DNA from: Epinephelus fuscoguttatus
Taxonomy: Eukaryota; Chordata; Actinopteri; Perciformes; Serranidae
Length of the DNA: 64,000 nt
Assembly (NCBI RefSeq): GCF_011397635.1
Contig: NC_064756.1
Location: forward strand, 31,672,996-31,736,995
Direction: 5' to 3'
Shown: in pieces, positions 28,001 through 38,467 of the stretch
Position numbering within the stretch: the first letter of the stretch is position 1
Layout of the letters: the number at the start of each line of letters is the position of its first letter
Notes under the pieces: generated by a model
The model's input: the letters and a program-made list of their open reading frames with translations, nothing else
Database searches by the model: none
Told to the model about the DNA's origin: nothing
Position numbers and translations under genes: made by a program

Positions 28001-28266
28001 ATCGCAGCAGCCAGCAGAGGACGAGCCCAGAGAGAGAGATCTTCACCAAAGGGATTATCCCCCGTGAGCTCAACCAGAAAGACAACAGTGATGACAGACT
28101 AGTGTTAATCATTGGGGTCTTTGTCGGGCTGCTCCTCACGGTGCTCATCATCATCGTGGTAGTATTACTGGTCCGGTCCAAGCAAGATAAGAAAGACATA
28201 CCCAAGAGCTCCAGCAGTGCAGAGCCCATGATGACACAAGCCCTCAGTGACAGCTCAGAGGTCTAA
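3355..28266 (+). CDS. frem2: FREM2-type extracellular matrix protein, 3' half (21 exons)
   Basis: Large basement-membrane protein of the Fraser complex (FRAS1/FREM1/FREM2), which links epidermis to dermis. Exons as I join them: 3355-3579, 5912-6037, 7133-7372, 15429-15578, 16408-16617, 16723-16920, 17038-17202, 17493-17675, 17759-17889, 17990-18145, 18414-18717, 18930-19061, 19261-19592, 22371-22563, 22684-22788, 23020-23147, 23242-23376, 25751-25877, 26491-26678, 26768-26914, 27766-28266. All phases agree and give 1357 residues plus stop. Content is Calx-beta repeats, then the long conserved FREM2 C-terminal region, one transmembrane helix and a short tail. The signal peptide and CSPG repeats must lie upstream of the window. 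A full Calx-beta set with a membrane anchor fits FREM2; mammalian FREM3, as I recall it, is shorter and unanchored. Whether this is the a or b fish copy cannot be told. Confidence 0.9.
5912..7372 (+). other. frem2: frem2 exons 5912-6037 and 7133-7372: complete Calx-beta domain
   Basis: Two exons joined at a split glycine codon (CYTQQ/GTVPTT) make one Calx-beta domain. The second exon carries the acidic stretch [16 protein letters not shown], with an N-glycosylation sequon (NVT) inside it. Both flanking introns are phase 1, as at every Calx-beta boundary in this gene, which fits expansion of the repeat by exon-pair duplication. Confidence 0.88.
7373..15428 (+). other. frem2: Large frem2 intron (8.06 kb)
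   Basis: Bounded by the donor CG/GTAAGA and the acceptor TTCCTAG. Contains the long CA microsatellite and scattered short frames without homology that I recognise. No embedded gene was seen on either strand. Confidence 0.75.
10014..10082. repeat. (CA)n microsatellite, about 34 units
   Basis: A long pure CA tract in the 8-kb frem2 intron, likely polymorphic. The antisense Cys-Val reading frame across it is an artefact. Confidence 0.97.
15429..16617 (+). other. frem2: frem2 exons 15429-15578 and 16408-16617: complete Calx-beta domain
   Basis: Starts with [17 protein letters not shown], the usual first strand of the fold, and ends with the acidic/hydrophobic segment [14 protein letters not shown]. 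The exon pair uses the same phase-1/phase-1 boundaries as its neighbours. It is separated from the previous domain by the largest intron of the gene in this window, about 8 kb. Confidence 0.88.
16723..17202 (+). other. frem2: frem2 exons 16723-16920 and 17038-17202: complete Calx-beta domain
   Basis: Begins [18 protein letters not shown]. It contains [12 protein letters not shown], the same spot as the split glycine junction in the other repeats, and ends with an unusually acidic run ([16 protein letters not shown]) in the calcium-site strand. An NETL sequon is near the end. The intron between its two exons is only 117 bases, the shortest in the gene here. Confidence 0.9.
17493..17889 (+). 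other. frem2: frem2 exons 17493-17675 and 17759-17889: last Calx-beta domain
   Basis: Starts [19 protein letters not shown] and includes [16 protein letters not shown], a classical Calx-beta consensus (DGTA..G.DY), then [13 protein letters not shown]. The domain ends in phase 0 instead of phase 1, marking the switch to the non-repeat C-terminal region. Counting the partial first one, five Calx-beta domains are represented in the window, the number reported for FREM2. Confidence 0.9.
19593..22370 (+). other. frem2: frem2 intron, no further feature beyond a TA tract
   Basis: Donor CAG/GTAAGC and acceptor TTTACTGCAG, both phase 0. No other element seen. Confidence 0.8.
21767..21793. repeat. (TA)n microsatellite
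   Basis: About 13 AT units in the frem2 intron between exons 19261-19592 and 22371-22563. A shorter AT tract lies in the formin intron near 52709-52725. Confidence 0.9.
23377..25750 (+). other. frem2: frem2 intron with candidate retro-type repeat
   Basis: Phase-0 intron with donor CAG/GTGACC (weaker than most) and acceptor GTTTCTAG. Contains the poly(A)-ended repeat at about 24.0-24.2 kb. Confidence 0.75.
24005..24233 (+). repeat. Candidate dispersed retro-type repeat ending in poly(A)
   Basis: A stretch starting TAAAGGTGCAATCAGTGATT and ending with 20 consecutive A. It resembles a dispersed fish repeat I recall by its opening and by GTGCTTGTGCACAGAACAAG. No Pol III box was identified with confidence, and the family is unassigned. 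Confidence 0.35.
27766..28266 (+). other. frem2: frem2 last coding exon: juxtamembrane region, TM helix, cytoplasmic tail
   Basis: The 166-residue exon starts [20 protein letters not shown], close to mammalian FREM2. Residues 48-51 read RTRR/S, a furin-type dibasic site. Residues about 112-136 form a single hydrophobic helix (28099-28173), followed by a basic stop-transfer stretch (RSKQDKKD) and a 30-residue Ser-rich tail ending SDSSEV. The last three residues S-E-V fit a class I PDZ ligand. In the family, the FRAS1 and FREM2 tails bind the PDZ protein GRIP1. The stop is TAA at 28264. Confidence 0.92.
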
Positions 28267-30200
28267 CAAACAGACTGATGATTGAGAGTTTTAGTTAATA
28301 TTTTTGTTTTGCAAGTGCCTCACATTTAGATAAAAATTGAAGATTGTGTGTGAAGCAACACAAACTACAAGAGCTTTGATTCTATTCAGAAATCTACTTG
28401 AAATACTGTATCACTTCCACAGCCAGGGAGTGGTCTGGACACTAACTTGGAGACGGACTTTGTTAGCAGCTGTTACAAGGCACTAGTCAAGTTGTCAGCA
28501 CTCACTTATTGATTTGCTTTTGATGCCCTTTGATCCAAAAAAAGGTGTTATTACGTTTCCAAAGGTGCTACAGAAAATGCCTCTTAACTTGAATGGCATT
28601 TGGTGTTAATCTGAGTAGGTCAAGAGAAGGTTGATACTTTACATACTGTAGTAGTTGTTAACAACGAGCTTTGTATGTTTGATTTGCTGCATCAAGACAC
28701 TGTCCATAGTTTGCTTACACTGGGTAAACCTGTCTGTTCCTATAGAGAATGATTTGTCCTTAGATTCAGTGCGTGCCTAAGAAATCACAAAATTTTGAGG
28801 TTTTTTTGATGTATGTTATGTTTTGTCCTGTGTGATCAGTAAGACATTCACTCAAGTGAAAAAATGTTTTTCACAGTTTTCTTGTGCACATGCTTTTGCA
28901 TGCATTTATATTTTTGTATTTTAAGACAGTTTAAAATTGTAAAAAAGAAAAAAAAAAAGATTTTAAATGCTGATTTGAATGGACAGACACATCTGATCTA
29001 CTGTATTTCCACCAGTTTGTGTTTTACAGTGTATCCAATGAAAAATAGTATTTATCAATGGCCAATTGTTCTTCCCATAATATTTAGTAGTTAAAACACT
29101 GTATGATTTTAAGTCTTTATAATTGATACATGGCACTAAATCAAATAAGAGACGTGAGATAGTTAGAGTCTGTAGTATTGAGTTGACTTTCAAGACAGCT
29201 GGTCTGCAATGTACAGTGTACTATAGTAGCGGTTCCAGATCCACTATTTCCAACAGGAACTATTTTCACTCTTGGCACAAATAGTATGCTAAATTTCTAA
29301 GTGTTAACTACTGTAGCTTAGCATAGATAGCTGAGACTCCTGATCCTTCTCACAACAGGGCTACGTGTTGACTGTGCTGTTATTTTATTATTTTTTGTTA
29401 AACCTTGATATCTTGTCTAATAAGTTTAGCAGATTTCACTTAAAGGGAATGAAACGTTTTACCCTCAGTTATCTTTACCATCACAACTGCTGTCCTCTCC
29501 TTGATTTATTAGTCTGAAATGTATTTATTTTTCAATTCTTGTTAGTGCCGACACAAATCTTATATCATCCCCTTTAAATTTTGCTTTAAACCTACTTTTC
29601 TCAAACTGTGTAAGTTGTTTGTTGTTGGGATTTCAGTATACAATACACATATATAGGTTATGTGCCATGTTTGCATTTAAACATTGTGGAGATAAGATGA
29701 ACATCATACAAGCTTTCAGTGTTTTGGCTTTTGTTTGTTTGTTTTCCAGATCCAGGCACCGGATTGCCATAAAATCTGATTACCTCATATTACTGTATAT
29801 CGTATAATAGACGCTAACTTCATCATCACTACTTTTTAAATGCCAAGTTTATTTGCATTTTTGTTTTAAAATTGAAAACAATTCTATGCAACCTGTGATA
29901 TCATACTGTCATGAAATGTTTACCCCACGTGATTTATATTTTCAATTTGCTTGCTTATCTAAGTTTGACACTGTGTTAATGTACTGTGGTTCTTTTATTT
30001 CACTCTAATGCTTTGAGTGCATTCTAAGCTTTTTTTTATGCACATGTATGTATGTATATACATATGTATTACCTATAAATATACCATTTGGATGTTTTGG
30101 GAATGGTTACTGTTAAAAATGCATACTGTATGTGCTGTAAGTATTTGTAACATAGACCACAAGCACAGCATGGTCTGCAAATAAATAATTTTTCAAGAAA
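28267..30200 (+). other. frem2: frem2 3' untranslated region
   Basis: AT-rich non-coding sequence after the stop, about 1.9 kb, with no sustained reading frame. The best poly(A) signal is AATAAA at 30180-30185, so cleavage is expected near 30200. Earlier weaker A/T-rich signals may give shorter forms. The end is inferred, not shown by transcript data. Confidence 0.55.
30180..30185 (+). terminator. AATAAA poly(A) signal for frem2
   Basis: Canonical hexamer on the plus strand about 1.9 kb after the frem2 stop, followed by a T/GT-rich stretch (TTTTTCAAG, TTGTGTGTTTTTTG) that suits a downstream element. Confidence 0.5.
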
Positions 30201-30307
30201 TTGTGTGTTTTTTGACTAAATATATGTTTTAGTGTGAAACTTTTATGGGCAGTGTCCCAGTGAATGTCTTCTGTGTTCTTTGTACTGGTCACAGAACAGT
30301 TTCTTTA

Positions 30308-30560
30308 GAGGTTCTGTGTGTAGGTTTTGGGGGGAGATATTGGCAGAGATGCAATGTAATATAAATATGCATTATTTGGTGTATAATTACCTGAAAATAA
30401 GAATTTTTGTGTTTTCATTGAGCCATTAATATCTGCATAGGGAGTGGGTCCTCGTCCACGGGGATCGCCACGTTGCACCAACATGTTTCTATAGTTGCCC
30501 AGAATGGACAAACCAAACACTGGCTTTAGATGGTGCTATTCTTGTTTTTGCATCAGCCAC
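30308..30560 (-). repeat. Candidate teleost dispersed repeat between frem2 and trim3
   Basis: On the minus strand the sequence contains GTGGCGATCCCCGTGGACGA and AATGAAAACACAAAAATTCT and ends CCTACACACAGAACCTCT. These are features of a non-autonomous repeat that I recall as very common in percomorph fish introns. It starts just past the frem2 poly(A) signal. Confidence 0.45.
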
Positions 30561-31320
30561 TGTAGTTAGGAGCCCTACTGTGATGAGAGCATAGAAAAAA
30601 CACTGATTTTTTTTTAAACATTAAACTGCTTCATACAATGTTTTAAGTGGTTTAAATCACAGTCTGTGTGTTTTGGAGAGGAAGAGTCCTCTGCAGATTA
30701 TTCAGCTCACAGTACAAACCTCCTGATCATCTAAATCTTAAGTTATCAGAGAAAAATGGTGAGCACACAGTAGCAGGTGTTGGGCTAAAGGCTCATCTCA
30801 TGCCCAACAGCATCAGAGAAACATTGATTTGTATGGTGAAACTGTTTTATGCAGTGTTTTTCCTGGTTTTAATGATTATTTTGAAAAGGAGGGTTATTTG
30901 GTTCCTGCTAAAACCCTCCTGAACATTGAACAACAATTAAGGAATTCTAACCAGGTGAAGTTTCAGCTCACTGCTAGATAACACAACGCCCATAAATGAT
31001 TAATAAAAATGCCCACAATCACAGGCAGCCATCACCAAACCTATCTATAAATGAAACATTTAAGGACTACCAAGAAAATGAAATGCAAGGCCAGAAATAG
31101 GTACTATGAACTATTCAGAAGTTGCTTGTATTATCATAAAATCTAAATATGTGCTCAGTGGAAACCAAGATGTGGACCCTTAACTCATCATTTTCTTTAC
31201 TACATTATTCAGTCATTAAATTTAATGTGCATATTTAGAAACAGATCAAATTCTCCTCAGTGTAAGTTAAGCATAGTAAGTGATCATAATGCATATACAA
31301 CAACTCAGTAAACCATGTGC

Positions 31321-33344
31321 TTTTATTACCAGTGCATATTCATAGAGAAAACAAAATTGTTTGTATTGGTGTGACACAGCGTAGGGTAAATGCTTCAGAC
31401 ACATCTGAAAAAGGAAAGCCTTGACTCTTTAAAGATGTCTGGGCTTCTGTTTGGCAACAAGTCAAACAACAGATTAGGTGCATGAAAAATAGCTTCCTGG
31501 TTTACTAAACTGGTGAGATAGTGTAATATCCTGTAGCTTAGAAAATCTCTTCACTGGGGAGGGTAATTGTGTTTTGGTGTTTAGCACAGTGCTGTGGGTA
31601 ATAATGTCAGACCAGGAAGCTGCCTTCTTCCTGCACCTGGTCTCTCTTCTGCTGTGGCAACAGGTTTTCTTATGACTTTACACAGAATGGACACTGGGGG
31701 GAGCAAGAGCAGCAACAGCTCTACTTGTACAGGTCTTGGAAGTCATGGCTTGATGTACAGTAGTGCAGACAGAAACTCAGATCTAACAGCGTTTTGTTAG
31801 ATGGCTTACAACAGTATCAGAGGCGAGTGTACTCTAAAGCATGGATGAGTTTGCTGGCAAACATCATCTAACAGACTATAGATCATTTCATCATTTTTTA
31901 TGTGAACGCCAAAAAAAGGAGAAAAAAAACCCACTGTAAAACAGAATTCATATTCCATCCCGATCATTTCTGTGGTCATGAATCCAGACTACATTTGCAC
32001 AAATTAACAGTTTTCTCACAAAGCTCCCAACATCTCCCTAAAAATCGGATCATCAAAATAAATAACAAATATTTAAAGTTGTTCCATTGACATGATGATC
32101 TAATTTAGCTAGATTTCCTGAGATATGTGTGTTCTTTCTGGTTTGTAAGTGTTAGCACTTCAATGAATGATAAAGCTTTATAATTGTTAAAGGCAAAACA
32201 ATCTTTCTATTGCCCATACCATTAGCCATTAATTCTGAACAGAAAACATATAAGACTTTCGTTTTTGATGGCATCCTAAATTAAAACAAAAGATGGGTTT
32301 GTTGCTTTGAAAAAGAGCTGCTCATGTGCACAAACACTAATTAAAGTTTTCCAGATGTGGGGGGGATACTGAATTCTGCTTTAAGGTGAAATTTCCCTTT
32401 AAGGGAAAGGGGTAAAGTTTGAAGCTCTAAAGAAGAATAAGCACATCAATTTAGAAAAATAATTTGTAAATGCTGAGCTAGTGTATAAAATAAAATAAAT
32501 TACCATTTTTTTTCTTTTTTTTTCCTTTTAAAACAACAGATATTAACAAAAAAGATTATTGTGCTGCTTACATTAGAAATAAATATGACACTCTTCTTTT
32601 AAGCATGTGCTGAGAATGTTTAAAAAGCACACTTTGAAACAGCTGCCATATACACCACATTTAAATCCTGGAATCCTTGACTGCTGCTCTCTGATTTGCC
32701 AAAAGGCTTTGTGTTTCAAAATCATAGCACATACATACGGAGTGATCTAATATACACAATATACATTTATGTATATACAGTACATACAGCAAATCAATGC
32801 ACAGATGGTGGTGACTCTCTCTCATTTTTATGTGAGATGTCAGAAAATGAAGAATTTTACATTTCATTGCTGGAGAAGCGTAGCGGTTAGTTTCACTGTA
32901 AGCATTAACTAGTTTATGAGAAAAGCAAGTGGTGGGTACACTGTGTTGTTTCCTAGGCCGTAAGATAAAATAAAATGTCATGCATTGGACAAGTTATGGC
33001 TCATTAAATACTTCAGTCAATATCCTACCCTGTCCGGTCTCACATAAAGTGTGGTTTAATAATACCATCGAGAGCATACAACAATGTTTTTGCACGTTCC
33101 ATAAAACCAGTCCAGAGCTTTATGTCCATTACTTGTCCCAAGGATGCTACATTATCCAACTTTAAAAACAACCTTCAATACACATGTTAAGGAGGGTAAA
33201 CGGATCAGACAGTTAATTATATCCAGTAGATCAGCTGATGTGCACATCAAAAGGCTGGATTGGAAAGGTCATTGCACCCTGTGGAATACATTGTGTTGTG
33301 TCGTTGTCAGTGCTTGCAGTGGTGAAGATGGCTGTCTCCGGTCT
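31321..33344 (-). other. trim3: trim3 3' untranslated region (inferred extent)
   Basis: AT-rich sequence beyond the trim3 stop with no coding signal. The hexamer AATAAA on the minus strand (TTTATT at 31322-31327) is the best distal poly(A) signal and would give a 3'UTR of about 2 kb. Long 3'UTRs are usual for TRIM2/TRIM3. This leaves only about 1.1 kb between the convergent frem2 and trim3 transcripts. Confidence 0.4.
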
Positions 33345-35653
33345 CTACTGCAGGTAGCGGTAGACCTTGAAGCAGTGGTTCCCAGAATCCGCCACTGCCA
33401 CATGACCATCAGATGTGAGGGCCAGGCCCTGGGGGCCATAAAGGGGGTCCGCTGATGTATTGATGTAGGACAGGAAGGACCCTGAGCTGTCAAACACCTG
33501 GTTGGTTACACAGCACAGAGGAAAAAGTTAAGTGATATACTTACAAACTTGCTCTCTGCATTCAACTTGATGTAGTTTTCTCAAACTAACCTGGATCCGA
33601 CTGTTGCCCCAATCGGCAACAATGATATTTCCATTGGCATCCACAGCCACGCCTGTTGGAGCATTGAACTGGCCGTTCCCCTCCCCATGGGAGCCAAATT
33701 TAAACAGGAACTCTCCATCTGCATTGTACACCTGCAAGTGAGATAAAACAGGGAAGAGAATAGGAAAGTGAACTCTGCTGTTACATATAACACAAATATG
33801 TTCAGGAAATAGGATAAAAAGCATATTGCTAAAATGATCTAAAACAACACTGCCAGACAGGCACACGGCTGTTTGTTTAACTTTTAACTTAAAAAAATCA
33901 CTTATTTTGTTAATTGTATGTTTCCTAATGTTTATGTTTGACTGATTATGCCTTGTCTTGTTTCATTAAAGCTGAACAGTTTTGCTGTTGATGTGGAAAG
34001 TAAAATTAATTCAATTATAGATATTTTTCCTGTAAGCCATTTATTCATTTACTTTCAATGCAGGTTTACTACAGCAGAGATTGTGCACATGCTTGCAACA
34101 AGCCATACCTTGACTGAATGGTTATGAAAGTCAGTAACCACAATCTCATTTTTGTTATTTACGGCCACAAAGTGAGGACCTGGAAGCAGCAGAGGAGACG
34201 GAGAGGGAAAGAGAGGAAAGATGAGTCATCAACTCCTTTACAACATATGAGAGGAAGTTCCACACTATTTTTGGACTACAAGTCACACAGGACACAAACA
34301 CACTCTTGAGAGTTGATGTGGGACAATACATGAGACATGACACAGCTGATGCATCAACATGTAAAAAGAACATAGATTTATTTTCTTAGCTGACAGTCAC
34401 AGTGAATTAATTACTTACTGAAAACAGGGCCAGATTTACTAAGCTTTTGTTCCAGTGCAATGTTTGCACCACTTTTTTCTAAAAGAAAAGAAAAGGTCCA
34501 AGTGAGAAATTAAATTGAAAGAACGGGTGAGTTTCAACTGAAATACTACTTTCTGTGTAACAACTGAAGCCATATCAATGAGGGACTTCAGTAAGGCAAG
34601 CAAATCCTATTAACAGAAGTTTTTGTTCTCCCAAAATTTGAGAGAAAGACAGACAAGAAGACAACCATCAAATCTTTTTCATGCATTAGCGTGCATCATG
34701 AACTTTCGCCCCAACACAGCTCTGTCTTGTACTATGATGATCAGATGCATGTTTACAGTATAAGATTATCAATGCAATAGTAAAGAATCATTCATTGCCT
34801 GTCCAACAATACATGCTTACATTAGCTGCATAGAAAACTAAAGGGTGCATAGAAACATGCTGATCACAATGAGATTTGTGCAATTCAGCATTTCAAAACA
34901 TAAAAAGTCTGTAAATCTGGCCCAAACACATGCCCTGAGACATCATTCGGTGTGCATCTTGTCATCCTGTAAGAGACATCATTAATGAATTGATCATAGG
35001 TACTTGTACTAAGTATCATACAGTACCTGCAAAGTGTCTGTCTGATGTTCCCCTGGCTCCAAACTTTGTCACCAGCTTCCCATTTGATTGGAAAATGAAG
35101 ACACAGCATGCCTTATTATCAACTGTGATGATATGTCCATTCTTATCCACAGCCACACCTTTGGGTCCCATCAATCTTCCAGCACCAATTTTATTCTGTG
35201 ACAGCCAGAGGGACACAATATGTCTCATTCAGTGGGACATATTAAATGTATACAGTGAAAATATTTGCTCTGTCTGGCTGAGACCATTCACCTTGAACTT
35301 GCCATCTGAGGAGAAGATGCTAATCCATCTGTTGTCGTAATCAGCTACAATAATGTCACCATTCATGTCCACTGTGACCCCTGTGGGGCGCTGCAACTGC
35401 CCTGGTGAGCGACCTCTGACCCCAAACCTCATCTTAAACTGGCCATCATTTGAGAATACCTAGAAAAAGAGAAACATCAAATACTTCAAAACCTCAGCAA
35501 GTAAATAAGTCATTACATTTTTATTTCAGCTCAAGAGGATGACACTGACCTGTATACACTGATTGTTGCTGTCTGCCACCACAATCCTTCCATTGCTGGA
35601 GGTGGAGATGCCTTGTAGATTAGTGAATTCTCCTTTATCTCGTCCTCTTGTTC
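33345..35653 (-). other. trim3: trim3 NHL beta-propeller exons (six repeats)
   Basis: Six exons encode six NHL repeats, residues about 485-747, each marked by a GVAVD.NG.IIVAD-type core: [94 protein letters not shown] and [20 protein letters not shown]. Exon junctions fall at equivalent points of several blades (IQ/VF, SVK/VY, RIQ/VF). The propeller is the substrate- or RNA-binding module in TRIM-NHL proteins. The protein ends [10 protein letters not shown], as in TRIM2/3. Confidence 0.95.
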
Positions 35654-38428
35654 CTTTCATAATAACAAGACATCAGGCTACTTTAGCACTATGTATGTGT
35701 AAAAAATGTGCAGCTCAGTTCTGCTGTACTTTGCATGGCATATCTCTTCAACTGTTTAGCTTTTACTTGTCATTTGAACAGTTTCAACAGACAGAGGAAA
35801 CAACTGTGTGGAAAAAAATAGCTTATTTTGCTATAAAGAACAACATTAGACAGCTCAGTCACCATGATTAACGGCATATCTAGCCAGTTATTCACCCACC
35901 CACTCTGTAGATCAGCTCATCCTCTATTGGGTTTTCCTTTTTCTTGGTGGTGCTGTACATGCTGGAGGGTCTGCGTACAGCCTTCTGTCGAACATGACCT
36001 CCTCCTCCACTCGGAGACTTCACTCTTCTCTTCACGTCGTCTGGTGACTGCAGGACATCTGAAGGCTTGACGGCACGCAAACGGAACGGACTCCCCCTCA
36101 CAGGCTGTTCATATAGCAGCAAAGAGAAGGTGAATTCTCCCTCTGAGCGGAGGGTATATCCAACCTCATAGGTGCCATTCTTGTTGTCCACCACCTCAGC
36201 TTCAGTGCACGCTCCATCTGCAGAGAAAATCTCTGCCCTCAGAGCAGCATTACCAGTCTTCACTAGTTCTCCATCCTTGTCTTTCGTAGTGACTGTGACA
36301 GTGGTGTGCTGGCCGACCAGTGCATGTCGCAAGCCTTCACCAGTGGCGACACTAGTATGGCCTACAGTCCCTGTTGTGATCAGGACTCCCAGGTTCTGAA
36401 TGGAGCGCCTCAGTCCATCTGTCTCTACCTGACATTCCAAATGTCCATTTTCGTGGGGCTGTTCGGGAAAGGTGTGTCGTGCCAGGGCACTGACACGCTC
36501 ACCCATCTGCTTCTGCACCAACAGGACCTCAGTGGCACTGCCATGGCTCAGGGCCTGCTCTGTGAAGTTGCAGCTGCTTTGAATGTTCTCTTTTCCCTGA
36601 AGCAAGGAGGTCAGCTGGGCTTGAAGCACCTATGAATGTCCAAAGAGACGGTCAGTGGTGCTTGAACTGAAATGTGAAATATTAGAGAAAAAAATGAAAA
36701 GACCTCAAACCTTCTGCTTGGAGCTGCAGATGTTTTCCACCTCAGTAATGAGAGCAGTCTTGCGTTGGTGTAAGGCCTTCTCCAGCTCATCAAAAGTGTT
36801 ACTGATTTCAGTAACTGCCTCATTTTTCCGCTCAGTAAGCTGCTTGGAGATCTCATTCACAAGCTCAATGGCAGCCGTCAGCTGAGGTAGTCTGCCAGAA
36901 GAAAAGCAAGTAAGACAAAAACAGAATAAAACTTTTAAATTAGCATTCCTTATATTCTCAGTACTTGAAAGATCTTCCAAATGCAATCATGTAATTTATT
37001 ATGGATTAAAGTACTGAAACCCATACCTGTTGCGCACAGCGTCTAGCTGATTTTTTAGCGCTGACTTGTGCTGTTCTAGCACATCCCTCAGAGGAACTGT
37101 CACATGTTCCCTATGCTCTCCTTCTGTGCACTCCAGACACATGGCAGTTTCACATGACTCGCAGTAAAACTCCATCACCTGCAGATGGTGCAGTGGAGAA
37201 CGAGACAACTGAACATCATATTTCTGTGTGTAAATCTGCTTACAAATTAAAACACATTAAGAAAACAAAAAAATATGAGATCTTTTAACAGTGCACAGTG
37301 TTGTTATGAACTTGTAGATGATCTCTTATAGATCTGTCCTACTATATAACACCCTCTGTCTTTTTGTTTTACTTTACCTTGCCCTCATGGTTGGGGCATG
37401 AGAGGGGCTGACAAGCTGTAGCTGCACTTGCTGACTCAAGAACATTACAGGCCTCAGGTCGGCTGCACTCTGGGTCTCGCTGTAACACCTCCATTAAGTT
37501 TGTGATGAAGAAGTTGTTCTGCAGGGCTGCCACACCTTTCTCTGGCAAGATAGAGGTCTGTCTGCATACTGGACAGGACAGTGTCAAAGACTGAGGAGGG
37601 ATGTAGTTCTGTAGGCATCTACAAAGAAACAAGATGTTAAAGAAATAAATTAGAGGGCTGAAGCTGCAAGCTAGCACCTATTCCAGTGTCAACATAGTGT
37701 AAACATGTAAAACCGTTCTTTTAGACTTTAGAAGACAATACGATTCTGGTCCTTGCAGTTTTGGCTGTGGAAATTAGTGCTTGCTGCCAAAAATGCTGTG
37801 CCAGTAAGAATGCTGTCTGTTTTGATGTGGCCAGCCTCAGAGTGGTTGGTGCCTTACATCATGCAGAAGCCACGATGACGAGAGAATAGCTTGGCATAAG
37901 TGGTGCAATTTTGGGCCATTACACATAATTTTAAAATATTTTTAAACATCCGTTTAATGTATCGCCATTAAAAACTTACTTCAGGCAAAGTGAATACAAA
38001 CAACATTATAATGCGCTGAACTATTTATACGTCTTTTTTTATGTGCTCAGTTTCTGAATAACGAATAATATTACAAGGATAAATTCCAGTATATCTCGCT
38101 CTAAAGTAGTTAAAGCTGTCTCATTTTTTAATTTTGCTTAAAAATGTTTCATGGCTTTTATTAGATACTCATCTGGTTTTGTTTTACTCTTTGATTCAGA
38201 TAATCTTACATTAGATTGTATATCACCTGTAAAGCAAGTTAAATTGCATTGAATGCTGTACAAATAAAGTTTGACTGGTGGGTTCAGAGCTTACCTCTCA
38301 CAGAAGGTGTGCAGGCAGGGCAGGACCTTAGGGTTGTGATAATGGTCCAAACAAATGCTGCAGACCAGGAACTGCTTGTCTATCTGCCTGACCACAGGGC
38401 TGGTGCTGCCGGTCTCACGCTTTGCCAT
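33345..38428 (-). CDS. trim3: TRIM3 (RING-B-box-coiled coil-filamin-NHL E3 ubiquitin ligase)
   Basis: Brain-enriched E3 ubiquitin ligase of the TRIM-NHL group, acting in cytoplasm, on vesicles and at synapses. Coding exons in transcript order: 38428-38295, 37618-37378, 37178-37027, 36891-36711, 36629-35900, 35653-35550, 35459-35292, 35195-35027, 34179-34109, 33731-33591, 33497-33345. Phases agree and give 747 residues; human TRIM3 has 744. TRIM3, not TRIM2, is indicated by [19 protein letters not shown] with [45 protein letters not shown] and [24 protein letters not shown]2 differs at each of these, and the neighbour is arfip2 as in human 11p15.4. The start is the MAKRE methionine typical of TRIM2/TRIM3. 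A second in-frame ATG lies 12 bases upstream (MSVTMAKRE), directly preceded by TGA. Confidence 0.95.
35900..36629 (-). other. trim3: trim3 long central exon: end of coiled coil, filamin-type Ig domain, linker
   Basis: The 730-base exon encodes residues 237-479. It carries the end of the helical region, then a filamin/ABP280-type Ig domain at about residues 335-425 ([55 protein letters not shown]). A basic Ser-rich linker follows ([20 protein letters not shown]), and then [12 protein letters not shown], which leads into the propeller. Confidence 0.93.
36711..37178 (-). other. trim3: trim3 B-box and coiled-coil exons
   Basis: Exon 37178-37027 completes the B-box2 (ligands from C119 in the preceding exon through [22 protein letters not shown]). 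It then enters a heptad-rich helix ([18 protein letters not shown]) that continues in exon 36891-36711 ([34 protein letters not shown]). Coiled coils in this position mediate antiparallel TRIM dimerisation. Confidence 0.9.
37378..38428 (-). other. trim3: trim3 RING finger exons
   Basis: Residues 23-63 form a C3HC4 RING: C23, C26, C38, H40, C43, C46, C60, C63 (CSICLD...CLHTFCERC...CPVCRQ). All zinc ligands are present, so the ligase should be active. The intron cuts the Arg codon between CE and RC, which gives an unambiguous junction. The second exon continues to residue 125 and ends just after the first B-box ligands (CPNHEGK). Confidence 0.93.
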
Positions 38429-38467
38429 AGTGACGGACATTCAAAGGGGGCACAGGGACCGCTTAAC
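38429..38467 (-). other. trim3: trim3 5'UTR part of the first coding exon
   Basis: A strong acceptor (GTGTGTGCAG) ends at 38468 on the minus strand, so the first coding exon carries about 39 bases of leader. The true transcription start must be in one or more upstream non-coding exons. Confidence 0.6.

Noticed and set aside
3355..28266. Assignment to frem3
   Set aside because: FREM3 is on human 4q31 with the paralogous block, but mammalian FREM3 as I recall it lacks the transmembrane tail and much of the C-terminal region present here. It is not fully excluded.
35864..36635. Plus-strand frames opposite the trim3 central exon
   Set aside because: Shadows of the filamin-domain exon.
33345..38428. 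Assignment of the TRIM-NHL gene to trim2
   Set aside because: TRIM2 and TRIM3 are close, but diagnostic stretches ([50 protein letters not shown]) follow TRIM3, and the neighbour is arfip2.
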